A stretch of 64,000 nt of DNA from Pleomorphochaeta sp963678575 (GTDB taxonomy: Bacteria > Spirochaetota > Spirochaetia > Sphaerochaetales > Sphaerochaetaceae). The notes under the pieces were generated by a model, which saw only the letters and a list, made by a program, of their open reading frames with translations, was not told the DNA's origin and made no database searches. Positions 41,491 through 51,708 of the stretch are shown one piece after another. Every line of letters starts with the position of its first letter. Positions within the stretch are counted from its first letter, which is position 1. The stretch is from assembly GCA_963678575.2 (NCBI GenBank), contig CAXXHV010000001.1, positions 1 to 64,000 on the forward strand. Direction: 5' to 3'. A program made the translations under genes and the position numbers.

Positions 41491-43494
41491 ATGGAAAACA
41501 ATATTTTTTCTTTAAATAACAAAAGTGCTATACATGGAATTGTTGTAAGAGCTAAAGAAGGTATTTCAAAAAACCCTCAATTTGAATTCCCTAAAATTCC
41601 TAATGATTGTTTAATTATCCTTCCAAAAGATATTATTGGTTCTAATCGTGTTGAAATATTAAAAGAAACAATACCCTTATTTGCCTCCTCTTATGTTTCT
41701 TATATTAATCAACCTTTATTTGGTGTTTTTGCTCCTAACTTAGAAATAGTTGAAGATATAATCAGTAAAACAAAAATAACATATTCCGATATTGAGGAAG
41801 AAGAAAAAAAGAATACTGTAAATGAAAAAACAATCGTATTTGAACAAGGTAATTTTGATCAAGAATTTGAAAAAATAAATTCACTTTCTTTAACTCAAGA
41901 AACCGAAGAAAATAATGAAAAAAAATATCTTTCTTATAAATCTAGTTTAAAATTTAGTAGAAAAAAATCTCAAATACAAAAAACTACCAAAATAATTGTT
42001 GAAGTTGAAAATGATAATTTAAATATTTATTGTCCAACACAATGGCCAGCTTTTATAATAAATACTGTTAATGGAGTTTGTAGTTTTAATAAGAAAAAAA
42101 TTATCGTTCATAAAAAAAATACTTATGCAAAAAAAGATGAAATGTTAATTCACCCCGGTATTTTAGCAAGTATTGCCTCTTTAGCAGCATTAAAAAGTAA
42201 AAAAGTAGTATTTCTTCATGAAAATATAGCTTCATATAGTCCCGAAATATTTATAGAAAGAGAAACTTGGTATAATAAAGAAGAAAATAAAACAGAGATA
42301 GAAAAAATAGATTTAACAATAGATCAAGGAGCGAGTCTATTATTCAGTGAAGAAATTAGCAAGCAATATATAGCAGGATTAATTCCTCTCTACGATTTAA
42401 AAGCTATTAAAATAAATATTAATTTCATTCAAAGTGCAAAGGAGCCCTCTCATTTTTTTGGAGGATTAGGATATGTAAATGCTATAACATCTAGCCAAAC
42501 GCATTCTACAAAATTAGGAAAACGTTTAGGTCTTTCACCTTTCTTCTGGTTATCTCAAAGCTTATCAGAAAGCTTAATACATAAAAAAATAATAGAAATT
42601 GAATCAATCCAAGAACAAAAACAAACCATTCAAGAATTAGTTGAAAGAAGTTTTTTTAATAGAAAATATGCCGCTTATAAAGTAAATTCAATTTTTGATA
42701 AAAAGCTATCAACCTTTGCACCATACGCAAGAGGAATAGGCTTAGCAATAGCACCAAGCATTAGTGGGTTCTCTTTTTCGAATGAGAATTATTGCTCACC
42801 CAAGATAAAACTTTCTTTAAATTTTGATGGGAAAGCTGAATTAAACACTTCTTTTTTTAATAATAGCAAAGGAAGTAAAATTTGGAAAAAAATAATTTCT
42901 GAAGAATTAGATGTTAAATTTGACAATGTAAAATTTACAAAAGAAGGCCCTGATTTAATAGATAGCGGACCAAACGTTTTATCTGTAAATAGTGGTATAA
43001 TGGCATCACAAATAAAATTAGCTTGTGATAAAATAAATGAAAAAAGATTTATTGAAGGACTCCCTATTAGTGTTACATTAGGAGGGGCTAAAAAAGGAAA
43101 TAAAACAATATTATTCTCAAGTAATTCTTGGATTACAATGATAATTGAAGCAAGTATCAATCCTGTTTCTTTAGAGCCTGTGGTAAATAGTGTTTGGGTA
43201 AACTGTTCTATTGGAGCTCTAGTTGATGAAAAGACTTATACGTCTAACTTAAAACAAGTCATCATTAGCTATTTAATTGAAATGGGTGCAAAGCTTGCAA
43301 AAGATGATGAATTTTTTATTGATATAAAAATAAATCATAAATATGAAAATATAAGTGATAGTATTACAAGTGGAATGAAAGGCGTTGTAAGTGCAGCTTT
43401 CAATACAGCCTTAGAAATGGCATTAAATGTAGAAAATATTTCATTACCAATAACAAGTGAAAAAATACTCTCAGCTATAGGAGAAAACATATGA
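41491..43494 (+). CDS. Divergent xanthine-dehydrogenase-like large subunit
   Basis: A 667-aa protein related to the molybdopterin-binding subunit of xanthine dehydrogenase/aldehyde oxidases. The C-terminal half aligns by pattern: a beta region KIKLSLNFDGKAEL, then SEELDVKFDNVKF and ITMIIEASINPVSLEPVVNSVWVNC. The usual cofactor motifs are altered: the GQG-type motif reads FNNSKGS, and no clear GGGFGGK is seen (FGGLGYVNA instead). A charged low-complexity stretch lies near 100-165. TGAGGT precedes the ATG. It overlaps the Fe-S subunit gene by 4 nt. Whether it still binds molybdenum cofactor is open. Confidence 0.7.
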   Translation: MENNIFSLNNKSAIHGIVVRAKEGISKNPQFEFPKIPNDCLIILPKDIIGSNRVEILKETIPLFASSYVSYINQPLFGVFAPNLEIVEDIISKTKITYSDIEEEEKKNTVNEKTIVFEQGNFDQEFEKINSLSLTQETEENNEKKYLSYKSSLKFSRKKSQIQKTTKIIVEVENDNLNIYCPTQWPAFIINTVNGVCSFNKKKIIVHKKNTYAKKDEMLIHPGILASIASLAALKSKKVVFLHENIASYSPEIFIERETWYNKEENKTEIEKIDLTIDQGASLLFSEEISKQYIAGLIPLYDLKAIKININFIQSAKEPSHFFGGLGYVNAITSSQTHSTKLGKRLGLSPFFWLSQSLSESLIHKKIIEIESIQEQKQTIQELVERSFFNRKYAAYKVNSIFDKKLSTFAPYARGIGLAIAPSISGFSFSNENYCSPKIKLSLNFDGKAELNTSFFNNSKGSKIWKKIISEELDVKFDNVKFTKEGPDLIDSGPNVLSVNSGIMASQIKLACDKINEKRFIEGLPISVTLGGAKKGNKTILFSSNSWITMIIEASINPVSLEPVVNSVWVNCSIGALVDEKTYTSNLKQVIISYLIEMGAKLAKDDEFFIDIKINHKYENISDSITSGMKGVVSAAFNTALEMALNVENISLPITSEKILSAIGENI

Positions 43495-44054
43495 TTAAAT
43501 TGTCATTGAAATTAAATAAAACAGCACTTGAATTGTTTGTAGATGAAATGAAACCTTTATCGCAAATATTATATGAAGATTTAAATATTGAAGTTCCTAT
43601 GAGAAATTGTTTAAACAATCAAAACATTTGTGGAAACTGTTTAGTAATTTTAGATAAAGAACCAGTTTTAAGTTGTCTAATTCCGGCCTATAAACTCCAA
43701 GGTAAAACTATTACCACTTTCGATAACTTTATGCAAAGTGCTCATTATAGAAATATAAAGAGAACTTATGATGCTTTAAATATAGAACCTTGTCCAAATT
43801 GCTATGAAGCAAAAACACTAATTATTGAATCAATGCTATTAAAAGCAAAAACAAAAAGACTTGATGGTAATGCTGATGATTTTTCAAAAAAATTCTTAAC
43901 AAAAGCCTTGAATGAAGATGAAAAAAATCAAATTGATTTTGAAACTGCAGAAAGAGAATTCTCTTTAAATCCTTGCTCTTGTTTAAATACAAAAGATTTA
44001 TATCAAATAGTTATAAAAGCCTTAGAAGATAGGATAAAGCGCCGTGTATTATAA
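43491..44054 (+). CDS. [2Fe-2S] subunit of the xanthine-dehydrogenase-like complex
   Basis: A 187-aa two-domain Fe-S protein. The N-terminal plant-type ferredoxin motif is RNCLNNQNICGNC with a fourth Cys in VLSC. The first spacing is six residues rather than four, which is unusual. The C-terminal helical domain carries CPNC and NPCSC, matching the second [2Fe-2S] site of this family. It overlaps the large-subunit gene (ATGA type) and the FAD subunit gene, so the three are coupled. Confidence 0.78.
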   Translation: MIKLSLKLNKTALELFVDEMKPLSQILYEDLNIEVPMRNCLNNQNICGNCLVILDKEPVLSCLIPAYKLQGKTITTFDNFMQSAHYRNIKRTYDALNIEPCPNCYEAKTLIIESMLLKAKTKRLDGNADDFSKKFLTKALNEDEKNQIDFETAEREFSLNPCSCLNTKDLYQIVIKALEDRIKRRVL

Positions 44055-44931
44055 AAATAAAAAATTAATTATACCAGAAAGTATTAATGAATTACATCAA
44101 GCTGTTTTAAAAACCCCTGACTACATTTTTTTTGCAGGTGGAACTCATTTAATGAAAAAAGGAAATTTATTTCCAAGCAATAACTCAAAAACAATAATTT
44201 CATTAGAAAAAATTAAAGAATTGTTTGACGTTACAAGAAATATTAAACATGTTGAAGTTGGAGCAATGGTAACAACAAACAAACTTTTAGAAATAGGGAA
44301 CTTAGCCTTTAATGATTTACTTTTAGACACTTTAATTAATACAGCTACTCATATTATTAGAAACCAAATAACAATTGGAGGAGCTTTAGCAACTTCTGAA
44401 ATCCGATATTCTCTACCCGCTACATTATCTTGCATGGGTGCAACAGTCGAATTGTTGGACCTTTCAAAAAATAAAATAAATACTAAAATAATCCCAATTG
44501 AAAAAATGTATAAAAAGAATACTTTATTACTTGAAAAAGGTACAATTATTAAAAAAATAAAAATACCATTAGAAACTTATGATTTTGAAAGATTTATTAG
44601 TATTGGGAGTCCAGTAAAAGAGCCTTCTTCTTCTGTTATATTTGCTTTTAGAGCAAATATAAATCAAACATTAATTAACAATTTAAAACTTTGCGTCACA
44701 TTTCCTAAAGCAGGAATCTTTAATTCAAATAATATTTTATCTGAATTAGATGGTGCTCAAATACCAATTATTCCAAAAACAACGACTTCAATTTCAAAAA
44801 GATATGTAGCTGAAATTGATGAAAATTTAGAAGGCGTAACACCTTTACAAAAAGAAAGAACTAAAAGAATATTACAAACAGTTCTATATCAATTAACCCC
44901 AACAAAAAAGACCATTGATAAAACAGTCTAA
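44044..44931 (+). CDS. FAD-binding subunit of the xanthine-dehydrogenase-like complex
   Basis: A 295-aa protein of the CoxM/XdhB type. FFAGGTHL near residue 30 is the FAD pyrophosphate motif, and IRNQITIGGALATSE near 105 is the second FAD motif. The start is GTG at 44044 with AGGAT about ten bases upstream, overlapping the preceding gene by 11 nt. It would pass electrons from the Fe-S subunit to an acceptor such as NAD+ or ferredoxin. dnaE follows after 43 nt. Confidence 0.82.
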   Translation: MYYKNKKLIIPESINELHQAVLKTPDYIFFAGGTHLMKKGNLFPSNNSKTIISLEKIKELFDVTRNIKHVEVGAMVTTNKLLEIGNLAFNDLLLDTLINTATHIIRNQITIGGALATSEIRYSLPATLSCMGATVELLDLSKNKINTKIIPIEKMYKKNTLLLEKGTIIKKIKIPLETYDFERFISIGSPVKEPSSSVIFAFRANINQTLINNLKLCVTFPKAGIFNSNNILSELDGAQIPIIPKTTTSISKRYVAEIDENLEGVTPLQKERTKRILQTVLYQLTPTKKTIDKTV

Positions 44932-44974
44932 AAGATATTAAATAGAAATAGAAATATACACTTAGGAGAAAATA

Positions 44975-47900
44975 TTGTCAAATTTTGTTCATCTTCATAA
45001 TCATACTGATTTTTCACTTCTAGATGGAGCCGCTCCAATTAATAGATATATTGAAAAAGCTAAAGAATATAATATGAAAAGTCTAGCTATTACTGATCAT
45101 GGAAATCTCTTTGGTGCTTTAAGATTTTATACTGCCTGTAAAAAAGCAGACATTAATCCAATTATTGGATGTGAAGTTTATTCAAACCCTAAAGGGCATA
45201 AATTAAAAAAACCAATAGGCTATGAAGATAATACAAAAAGATACCATTTAATATTATTAGCAATGAATGAAACTGGTTATAGGAATCTTTTAAAACTTGT
45301 TTCAATATCATATACAGAAGGATATTATAAAAGGCCAAGAATTGATGATGAATTACTCAAAAAATATAATGAAGGATTAATTTGTTTATCAGCCTGTTTA
45401 GGGGGTGAAATTCTTCAATTAATACAAAATAATAATTATGAAAAAGCAAAAGAAAGAGCTTTATGGCATGCAAGTATTTTTGATGATAATCGCTATTATA
45501 TTGAATTGCAAGATCATGGATTAGAAGAACAAAAAAGAACAAATCCTATTCTTGCTCAACTTTCTAAAGAAACAAATATTCCATTAGTTTGTACAAACGA
45601 TATTCATTACATTGAAGATTCTGACTGGTTATCTCAAGATGTTTTACTCTGTATTGGAACAGGTGCAAAATTATCAGATGAAAAAAGAATGCGTTTTAAG
45701 GGAAAAGAGTTTTATTTTAAAAGTCCTCAGCAAATGGAACAAATTTTTAAGGACTACCCAGAAGCTATTGAAAATACAAATATTATTGCAAACAGATGTA
45801 ATCTAACAATTAATTTTCCAGGGCCTATTTTACCTGAGTCAACCATCCCTGAGCCTTTTAAAGATGAAGCTGAATACCTTATTCACCTATCAAGAGAAGG
45901 CTTAAAAGATAGGTATAAAGAAATTCCTCAAGAATATATAGATAGATTAGAATATGAATTAAAAACAATTATAGATATGAAATTCCCAGGATATTTTTTA
46001 ATTGTTAGAGATTATATCTATTGGGCTAAACAACACAATATTCCTGTTGGTCCAGGTAGAGGTTCTGGAGCTGGATCTATTGTTGCTTATTCACTTGGAA
46101 TAACAGATGTTGACCCGATGAAATACAATTTACTTTTTGAAAGATTCTTAAATCCTGACAGAGTTAGTATGCCTGACTTCGATATTGATTTTTGCCAAGA
46201 AAGAAGAGCCGAAGTTATTGATTATGTAACAGAACATTATGGAGTTGAGAAAGTTTCTCAAATTGCAACATTTGGTACATTAAAAACAAAAGCTGTAATA
46301 AAAGACTGCGCAAGAGTTTTAGATATTCCTTTTGCTGAAGCAAACCGTATTGCAAAATTAATTCCTGATGAAAGAAAAATGAGTGTGAGCAAAGCACTTG
46401 AAATGAGTAAAGAACTCAGAGAAATAAAAGAACAAGGTGGTGTTTACGAGACATTGTTTTCAGTTGCAAACAGGTTAGAAGGGCTAAACAGACATATATC
46501 TACCCATGCTGCTGGAGTTGTTATTGGAAAAGAAGAATTAACAAATTATGTCCCCTTATATAAAGACCCAAAAACAGGCGCTGTTTCTACTGAATATACA
46601 ATGGACTTAATAGAAGAATGTGGTCTAGTTAAAATGGACTTTTTAGGATTAAAAACACTTACTCTAATTAAACATTGTGTTGATTTAATACATAAAAAAA
46701 ACAAAGATTTCAAAATAGAAGAAATTGATGAAACAGACGAAGCTACATTTAAAATGCTGCAAAATGGAGATTCTTCTTGCGTCTTTCAGTTTGAATCAGC
46801 AGGAATGCAAAAGATTTTAAAACAAGCTGAACCAGGTAATATTGAAGATTTAGTCGCTTTAAACGCCCTATATAGACCAGGACCAATGGCATATATACCC
46901 CAATTTATTGAAGCAAAACATGGAAGAGAACCAATAAGATACGCTGACCCAGAACTAGAAGATGAACTAAAAACAACCTATGGAGTAATAGTTTATCAAG
47001 AACAAGTTATGAAAGTTGCTCAAATTATTGCTGGATATTCTCTTGGTCAAGCAGATATTTTAAGAAGAATAATGGGTAAGAAAAAAGTTTATGAACTTGA
47101 AGCCCAAAAGAAGATTTTTATAGAAGGTGCAGCAAAAAAAGGGCACAGTAAAGAACATGCAATAGCAATTTTTGAGATGTTAGAACCTTTTGCTGGATAC
47201 GGGTTTAATAAATCACATGCTGTTGCCTATTCCGTTGTAGCATATCAAACGGCTTTTCTAAAAGCAAATTACCCAGCTGAATTTTTAGCAGCGAACTTGA
47301 CTAATGAAATGAATAACCCTGACAAATTTAAAGAATATTTAAATGTTGCTGAAAATATGGGTTTAGAAATAATGCCACCTTCAATTAATTTTTCAGAAAA
47401 AAGTTTTAGCGTTGTTGATAATAAAATTGTTTATGGTTTAGCAGGCATTAAAAATGTTGGAGAAGTGGCTGTTGCAAAAATTATAGAAGAAAGAGAAAAG
47501 AATGGACCTTATACTTCGTTTATGGATTTTCTACAAAGAAGCAACCCAAAAGTATTAAATTCAAAATTATTAGAATCATTAATAATTGCTGGAGCTTTTG
47601 ATTTATTGAATATAAACAGACCTTCCTTATTAGAAGTTTTACCAGAGGCCATTAAATTTGCTCAAGGAATTATTGAAGATAAAGCTATTGGACAAATGAG
47701 CTTATTTGAAGAATTTGAACAAGAATCTTTTACTGATTTTGAAATTCCCAATTTACCAGATTGGAATATTTTAGAAAAATTAGAAAGAGAAAAAGAATTA
47801 CTTGGTTTTTATATTTCTGGACATCCTTTAGATGTTTACAAAACAGAGATTCAAAATAGTGTTATTTTTGATTTGTCAAAACCTGAAAAATTTGTTTTAA

Positions 47901-48448
47901 ATCAAAGAACAGCTTTAGTAGCTACAGTATCTCAAAAAAAAGAATTTACATCCCAAGCAGGAAAGAAGATGGCCTTTCTTGTATTATCTGATGCAAATGG
48001 AAGCATCGAAAGTGGCTTATTTAATAAAACTTACGAAAAAATTAATCATAAATGTGAAGTTGATACAATTTATGGATTTATTGGTAAATTCAAAAAAAAC
48101 TATAGAGATGATACGAAAATCGATTTTGACATTGAAGATATAATGGATCCTAAAGAATTACCTCCAATAGCTCTTTCAACTTGCAATATTGTTGTAAATT
48201 ATAATGTAGCTAAAGATATTGGATTAGATGCACTAAAGAATATAATTATGGGAAATTCAGGGCCACTAAATCTTAATTTAATTCTAAAAAAGGATAAATT
48301 AATTACAACTGAAGAAGAAATTGAAATAGAAGAAGATAATAATCCTATAAAAATTAGATGTAATGTAGTTTTTAATGTACAATATAGTGAAGAGTTTATT
48401 TCACAAATCAACGAAAGACCAGAAATCACCGAAATTTGGTTTAATTAG
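44975..48448 (+). CDS. dnaE: DNA polymerase III subunit alpha
   Basis: An 1157-aa replicative polymerase. The PHP domain starts at HLHNHTDFSLLDG with ITDHGN following. The catalytic aspartates are in MPDFDIDF near residue 400. Further palm/finger motifs, the helix-hairpin-helix and an OB-fold region follow. It starts with TTG at 44975, with TTAGGAG seven bases upstream and no better ATG. YggT follows after 8 nt. Confidence 0.97.
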   Translation: MSNFVHLHNHTDFSLLDGAAPINRYIEKAKEYNMKSLAITDHGNLFGALRFYTACKKADINPIIGCEVYSNPKGHKLKKPIGYEDNTKRYHLILLAMNETGYRNLLKLVSISYTEGYYKRPRIDDELLKKYNEGLICLSACLGGEILQLIQNNNYEKAKERALWHASIFDDNRYYIELQDHGLEEQKRTNPILAQLSKETNIPLVCTNDIHYIEDSDWLSQDVLLCIGTGAKLSDEKRMRFKGKEFYFKSPQQMEQIFKDYPEAIENTNIIANRCNLTINFPGPILPESTIPEPFKDEAEYLIHLSREGLKDRYKEIPQEYIDRLEYELKTIIDMKFPGYFLIVRDYIYWAKQHNIPVGPGRGSGAGSIVAYSLGITDVDPMKYNLLFERFLNPDRVSMPDFDIDFCQERRAEVIDYVTEHYGVEKVSQIATFGTLKTKAVIKDCARVLDIPFAEANRIAKLIPDERKMSVSKALEMSKELREIKEQGGVYETLFSVANRLEGLNRHISTHAAGVVIGKEELTNYVPLYKDPKTGAVSTEYTMDLIEECGLVKMDFLGLKTLTLIKHCVDLIHKKNKDFKIEEIDETDEATFKMLQNGDSSCVFQFESAGMQKILKQAEPGNIEDLVALNALYRPGPMAYIPQFIEAKHGREPIRYADPELEDELKTTYGVIVYQEQVMKVAQIIAGYSLGQADILRRIMGKKKVYELEAQKKIFIEGAAKKGHSKEHAIAIFEMLEPFAGYGFNKSHAVAYSVVAYQTAFLKANYPAEFLAANLTNEMNNPDKFKEYLNVAENMGLEIMPPSINFSEKSFSVVDNKIVYGLAGIKNVGEVAVAKIIEEREKNGPYTSFMDFLQRSNPKVLNSKLLESLIIAGAFDLLNINRPSLLEVLPEAIKFAQGIIEDKAIGQMSLFEEFEQESFTDFEIPNLPDWNILEKLEREKELLGFYISGHPLDVYKTEIQNSVIFDLSKPEKFVLNQRTALVATVSQKKEFTSQAGKKMAFLVLSDANGSIESGLFNKTYEKINHKCEVDTIYGFIGKFKKNYRDDTKIDFDIEDIMDPKELPPIALSTCNIVVNYNVAKDIGLDALKNIIMGNSGPLNLNLILKKDKLITTEEEIEIEEDNNPIKIRCNVVFNVQYSEEFISQINERPEITEIWFN

Positions 48449-48456
48449 AGGAAAAT

Positions 48457-49074
48457 ATGAATATACAAGAATCAACAGTATTAATGAAAGCAGCATTAGT
48501 TTTAGCAAAAATAATTGCAATCTATAATTTATTAATATGGATAAGAATTATTTTCACGTGGTTTACTTCTTTTTCACCTATGACTAATAATGGATTTTAT
48601 AATATCTTAAAACAAGTAGTAGACCCTTATTTAAATTTATTTAGAAATGTAAACTTTTTAAAAACAAAAAATATTGATTTCACCCCTCTTCTAGCATTTG
48701 CTTTACTATCAATAGTACAAAGCGGTCTTCATTTGTTTGGAACAACGGGGGAAATAACATTATTCTTAATATTAGCTTTAATAATTAGTACATTATGGTC
48801 CTATCTAATTTCACCGTTTCTGCTAATACTAACTGTATTATTAATTGTACGATTAGTCCTATGTTTCAAAAAAGGTCCTAATACTATTTCTTTCATAAGA
48901 GGTATTGAAAATATCATTGGAGATTTCTTGAATTGGATTCAAAAAGTCTTTTTCTTTAGTAAAATCGTATCAGATAGAACACTATTAATTACAAGTACAG
49001 TATTTACAATTTTAATTTATTTATTAACTAGAACTGCAATAACTGCCCTTATTTCATATTTAGTATCTTTATAA
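48457..49074 (+). CDS. YggT family membrane protein (two repeats)
   Basis: A 205-aa membrane protein with at least five hydrophobic segments. The first half matches YggT: IWIRIIFTWF, NGFYNILKQVVDPYLNLFRN, then DFTPLLAFALLSIVQ. The second half looks like a diverged repeat with a shorter motif. Function is not established for the family. AGAGGA precedes the ATG, and the gene sits tightly between dnaE and recG. Confidence 0.8.
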   Translation: MNIQESTVLMKAALVLAKIIAIYNLLIWIRIIFTWFTSFSPMTNNGFYNILKQVVDPYLNLFRNVNFLKTKNIDFTPLLAFALLSIVQSGLHLFGTTGEITLFLILALIISTLWSYLISPFLLILTVLLIVRLVLCFKKGPNTISFIRGIENIIGDFLNWIQKVFFFSKIVSDRTLLITSTVFTILIYLLTRTAITALISYLVSL

Positions 49075-49083
49075 GGTTATTAT

Positions 49084-51153
49084 ATGTTTATTAGGAATTA
49101 TTCAACTGAAATTAACAAGTTAAAAGGAGTTGGAGATTCTGCTAGAGAAAGTTATGCTTCTTTAGGAGTAAAAACATATGCAGATTTGCTTCAACTTACC
49201 CCTAGAGATAGAGAAGATAGAACCCAATTAATTAATTTAGAAGATGTTCCTAAATATTTTAGCGATAATATTCAAGTAAATACTTTTGTAATTATTAAAG
49301 CTCATTCTTTCTTTGGAAATTTTTCACAAAAAGGGAAAACTTTAAAAATAATCACTGAAAGTTATTTCGGTGGAAGAAAACTAAATTTGCTATGTTTTGG
49401 TCGTAATTTTTTACAAAAAATGATCAAAGTTGATAAAGTTTATTATATTTACGCTACCGTTTCTTCCCATAATGGGGAACTCCAGGCTTCAAGTTTTGAA
49501 CTCTATGAAATTAAAGATATTGAAAATCCACCTCCTCCTTTTGGTCAAATTATTCCATTATATCCTTTGAAAGGTACATTAACTCAAAAACTAATAAAAA
49601 AAAATCTTCTTGAAATATTTTCAAAAGATGTTTCATTTGAAGATGAGTTACCTCAATATATTATCAATGAGTTATCATTAATGCCTTTTGATAGAGCAAT
49701 TAGAGCTTATCATTTTCCAAAGGATATTAATCAATTAAAGCTAGCAAGAAAAACTTTAGCACTAAGTGAACATTTTTATATGCAATTAATTGCAAGAAAG
49801 AATTTAAACATTATTAAAAACTATACTAAAGTAATAAGCCGTCCTTCCCCATTAGAGTTAAATTTTATAAAAAATTTACAATTTAAATTAACTGAAGATC
49901 AAATAAAAGTATTAAAAGAAATTAGATTAGATTTAGACAATAATTTTGCTATGAATAGAATGCTGCAAGGAGATGTAGGTGCTGGAAAGACATTAATAGC
50001 GTGGGCTTCAGCTCTTCATGAGATCTCTAAAAAGCATCAAGTTGCTTTCATGGCTCCAACAGAATTACTAGCAAATCAACATGCACAAAAAGCAGCAGAA
50101 CTATTAGAACCATTAGGAATAACAATAGCCTTATTAACCGGTTCGGTTAAACAAAAACAACGGAAACCTATATTAGAGGGCATTAAAAATGGAGAAATTA
50201 ATTTATTAATTGGAACTCATGCTTTATTTAGTGATAATGTTGAATTCAAAAATTTAAAATATATTATTATAGATGAACAACATCGTTTTGGTGTAAATCA
50301 AAGAGAAAAATTATTATCAAAAGGAATTGATCCCAACATATTAATGATGAGTGCAACCCCAATCCCTAGAACTCTTGCATTAACGGTATTTGGGGATTTA
50401 AATATTTCAACAATCAATAGTTTACCGCTCGGAAGAAAACCAATTATTACACATCTTGTAGGAGAAACTTCAAGAAATAGAATGTATAAAGCAATTGGCG
50501 TTGAATTTAGACGAGGACATCAAGCCTATTTTGTATATCCCAGAATTGATGATTCAGGACCTCAAGAATTAAGAGATGTTACTAATATGTTTGAATATCT
50601 AAAAAAAGAATATCCTGGAGTTCCTTCAGCGCTTTTACATAGTAAAATTGATGATGAAGAAAAAATATCTATACTAAATAGGTTTAAAAAAGGTGAATTA
50701 TCATATATTGTATCTACAAGTGTTATAGAAGTAGGAATTGATGTTCCAAATGCTACCTGTATAATAATTGAACATGCAGATATTTTTGGACTATCAGCAT
50801 TACATCAATTAAGAGGAAGGGTTGGAAGATCTTCTTTACAATCTTTTTGCTTTTTAGTTTTTGACAATAATATTAGTGAGCTTGGTAAAAACAGATTAAA
50901 AGTGATGCATGAAACAAACGATGGGTTTATTATTGCTGAAAAAGATTTAGTATTAAGAGGCCCAGGAGATATATTAGGAACAAAACAATCCGGTTTCATT
51001 AGATTGCATTTTGCATCCCTTGTTAATGATTTAGAATTAATAAAAATTGCAAGAGAATATTGTGATAAAATCTTAAAAAATGATCCTGGATTTATCAAAT
51101 TGGAAAATAGAATTATTGATAGGGTTCTTAAAACAGCAAATCCTTTCGAATAA
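49084..51153 (+). CDS. recG: ATP-dependent DNA helicase RecG
   Basis: A 689-aa branch-migration helicase for stalled forks and Holliday junctions. The N-terminal wedge domain is followed by helicase motifs: GDVGAGKT (Walker A, near 300), DEQHRFG (near 400), MSATPIPRT, and C-terminal VGRSSLQSFC plus the TRG-type end. AAGGTTATTAT precedes the ATG. It lies 9 nt after the YggT gene and 15 nt before rsmD. Confidence 0.97.
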   Translation: MFIRNYSTEINKLKGVGDSARESYASLGVKTYADLLQLTPRDREDRTQLINLEDVPKYFSDNIQVNTFVIIKAHSFFGNFSQKGKTLKIITESYFGGRKLNLLCFGRNFLQKMIKVDKVYYIYATVSSHNGELQASSFELYEIKDIENPPPPFGQIIPLYPLKGTLTQKLIKKNLLEIFSKDVSFEDELPQYIINELSLMPFDRAIRAYHFPKDINQLKLARKTLALSEHFYMQLIARKNLNIIKNYTKVISRPSPLELNFIKNLQFKLTEDQIKVLKEIRLDLDNNFAMNRMLQGDVGAGKTLIAWASALHEISKKHQVAFMAPTELLANQHAQKAAELLEPLGITIALLTGSVKQKQRKPILEGIKNGEINLLIGTHALFSDNVEFKNLKYIIIDEQHRFGVNQREKLLSKGIDPNILMMSATPIPRTLALTVFGDLNISTINSLPLGRKPIITHLVGETSRNRMYKAIGVEFRRGHQAYFVYPRIDDSGPQELRDVTNMFEYLKKEYPGVPSALLHSKIDDEEKISILNRFKKGELSYIVSTSVIEVGIDVPNATCIIIEHADIFGLSALHQLRGRVGRSSLQSFCFLVFDNNISELGKNRLKVMHETNDGFIIAEKDLVLRGPGDILGTKQSGFIRLHFASLVNDLELIKIAREYCDKILKNDPGFIKLENRIIDRVLKTANPFE

Positions 51154-51168
51154 GAGTTAAGAGGAAAA

Positions 51169-51708
51169 ATGAGAATTACCGGTGGAAAATATAGAGGAAG
51201 AACAATAACTTGTCCTCCAGGAGTTATTAGACCTGCAATGGATAGAATGAGAGAATCTTTATTCTCTATTCTAGGGAATTTAGAAGATTACTCCTTTCTA
51301 GATTTATTTACAGGAAGTGGTTGCGTAGGTATTGAGGCCGCTTCTCGAGGAGCAAATCCTGTTCACATTGTTGAAAAAGATAGAGGGAAGAAGCCAGTAA
51401 TTCTAAAAAACATATCAATTGTAGAATCGAAAATAGTATTATTTATGGCAGATGTGAATAGATTTATTCCTACTGCAAAGCGATCATATGATATCGTTTA
51501 TGCTGATCCACCATTTCCCATGGAAGGAAAGGTCAATTTAACAGAAGCAGTTGCAAGTTCCGAAATTGTAAAAAAAGGTGGCCTATTTATAATCCATTAT
51601 CCAAGCGAAGAAAGATCTCAATGGCCAGAAAAAATTGGTGATTTAGTTTTTTATGATGAAAGAAAATATGGTAGAAGTATTTTAAGATTCTATAAGCGAG
51701 AAGAATAA
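51169..51708 (+). CDS. rsmD: 16S rRNA (guanine966-N2)-methyltransferase RsmD
   Basis: A 179-aa SAM-dependent methyltransferase modifying 16S rRNA. It begins MRITGGKYRGR, has DRMRESLFSIL, the SAM motif LDLFTGSGCVGIEAASRGA and the catalytic DPPF near residue 117. AAGAGG precedes the ATG. The stop is immediately followed by the ATG of the transporter gene. Confidence 0.95.
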   Translation: MRITGGKYRGRTITCPPGVIRPAMDRMRESLFSILGNLEDYSFLDLFTGSGCVGIEAASRGANPVHIVEKDRGKKPVILKNISIVESKIVLFMADVNRFIPTAKRSYDIVYADPPFPMEGKVNLTEAVASSEIVKKGGLFIIHYPSEERSQWPEKIGDLVFYDERKYGRSILRFYKREE

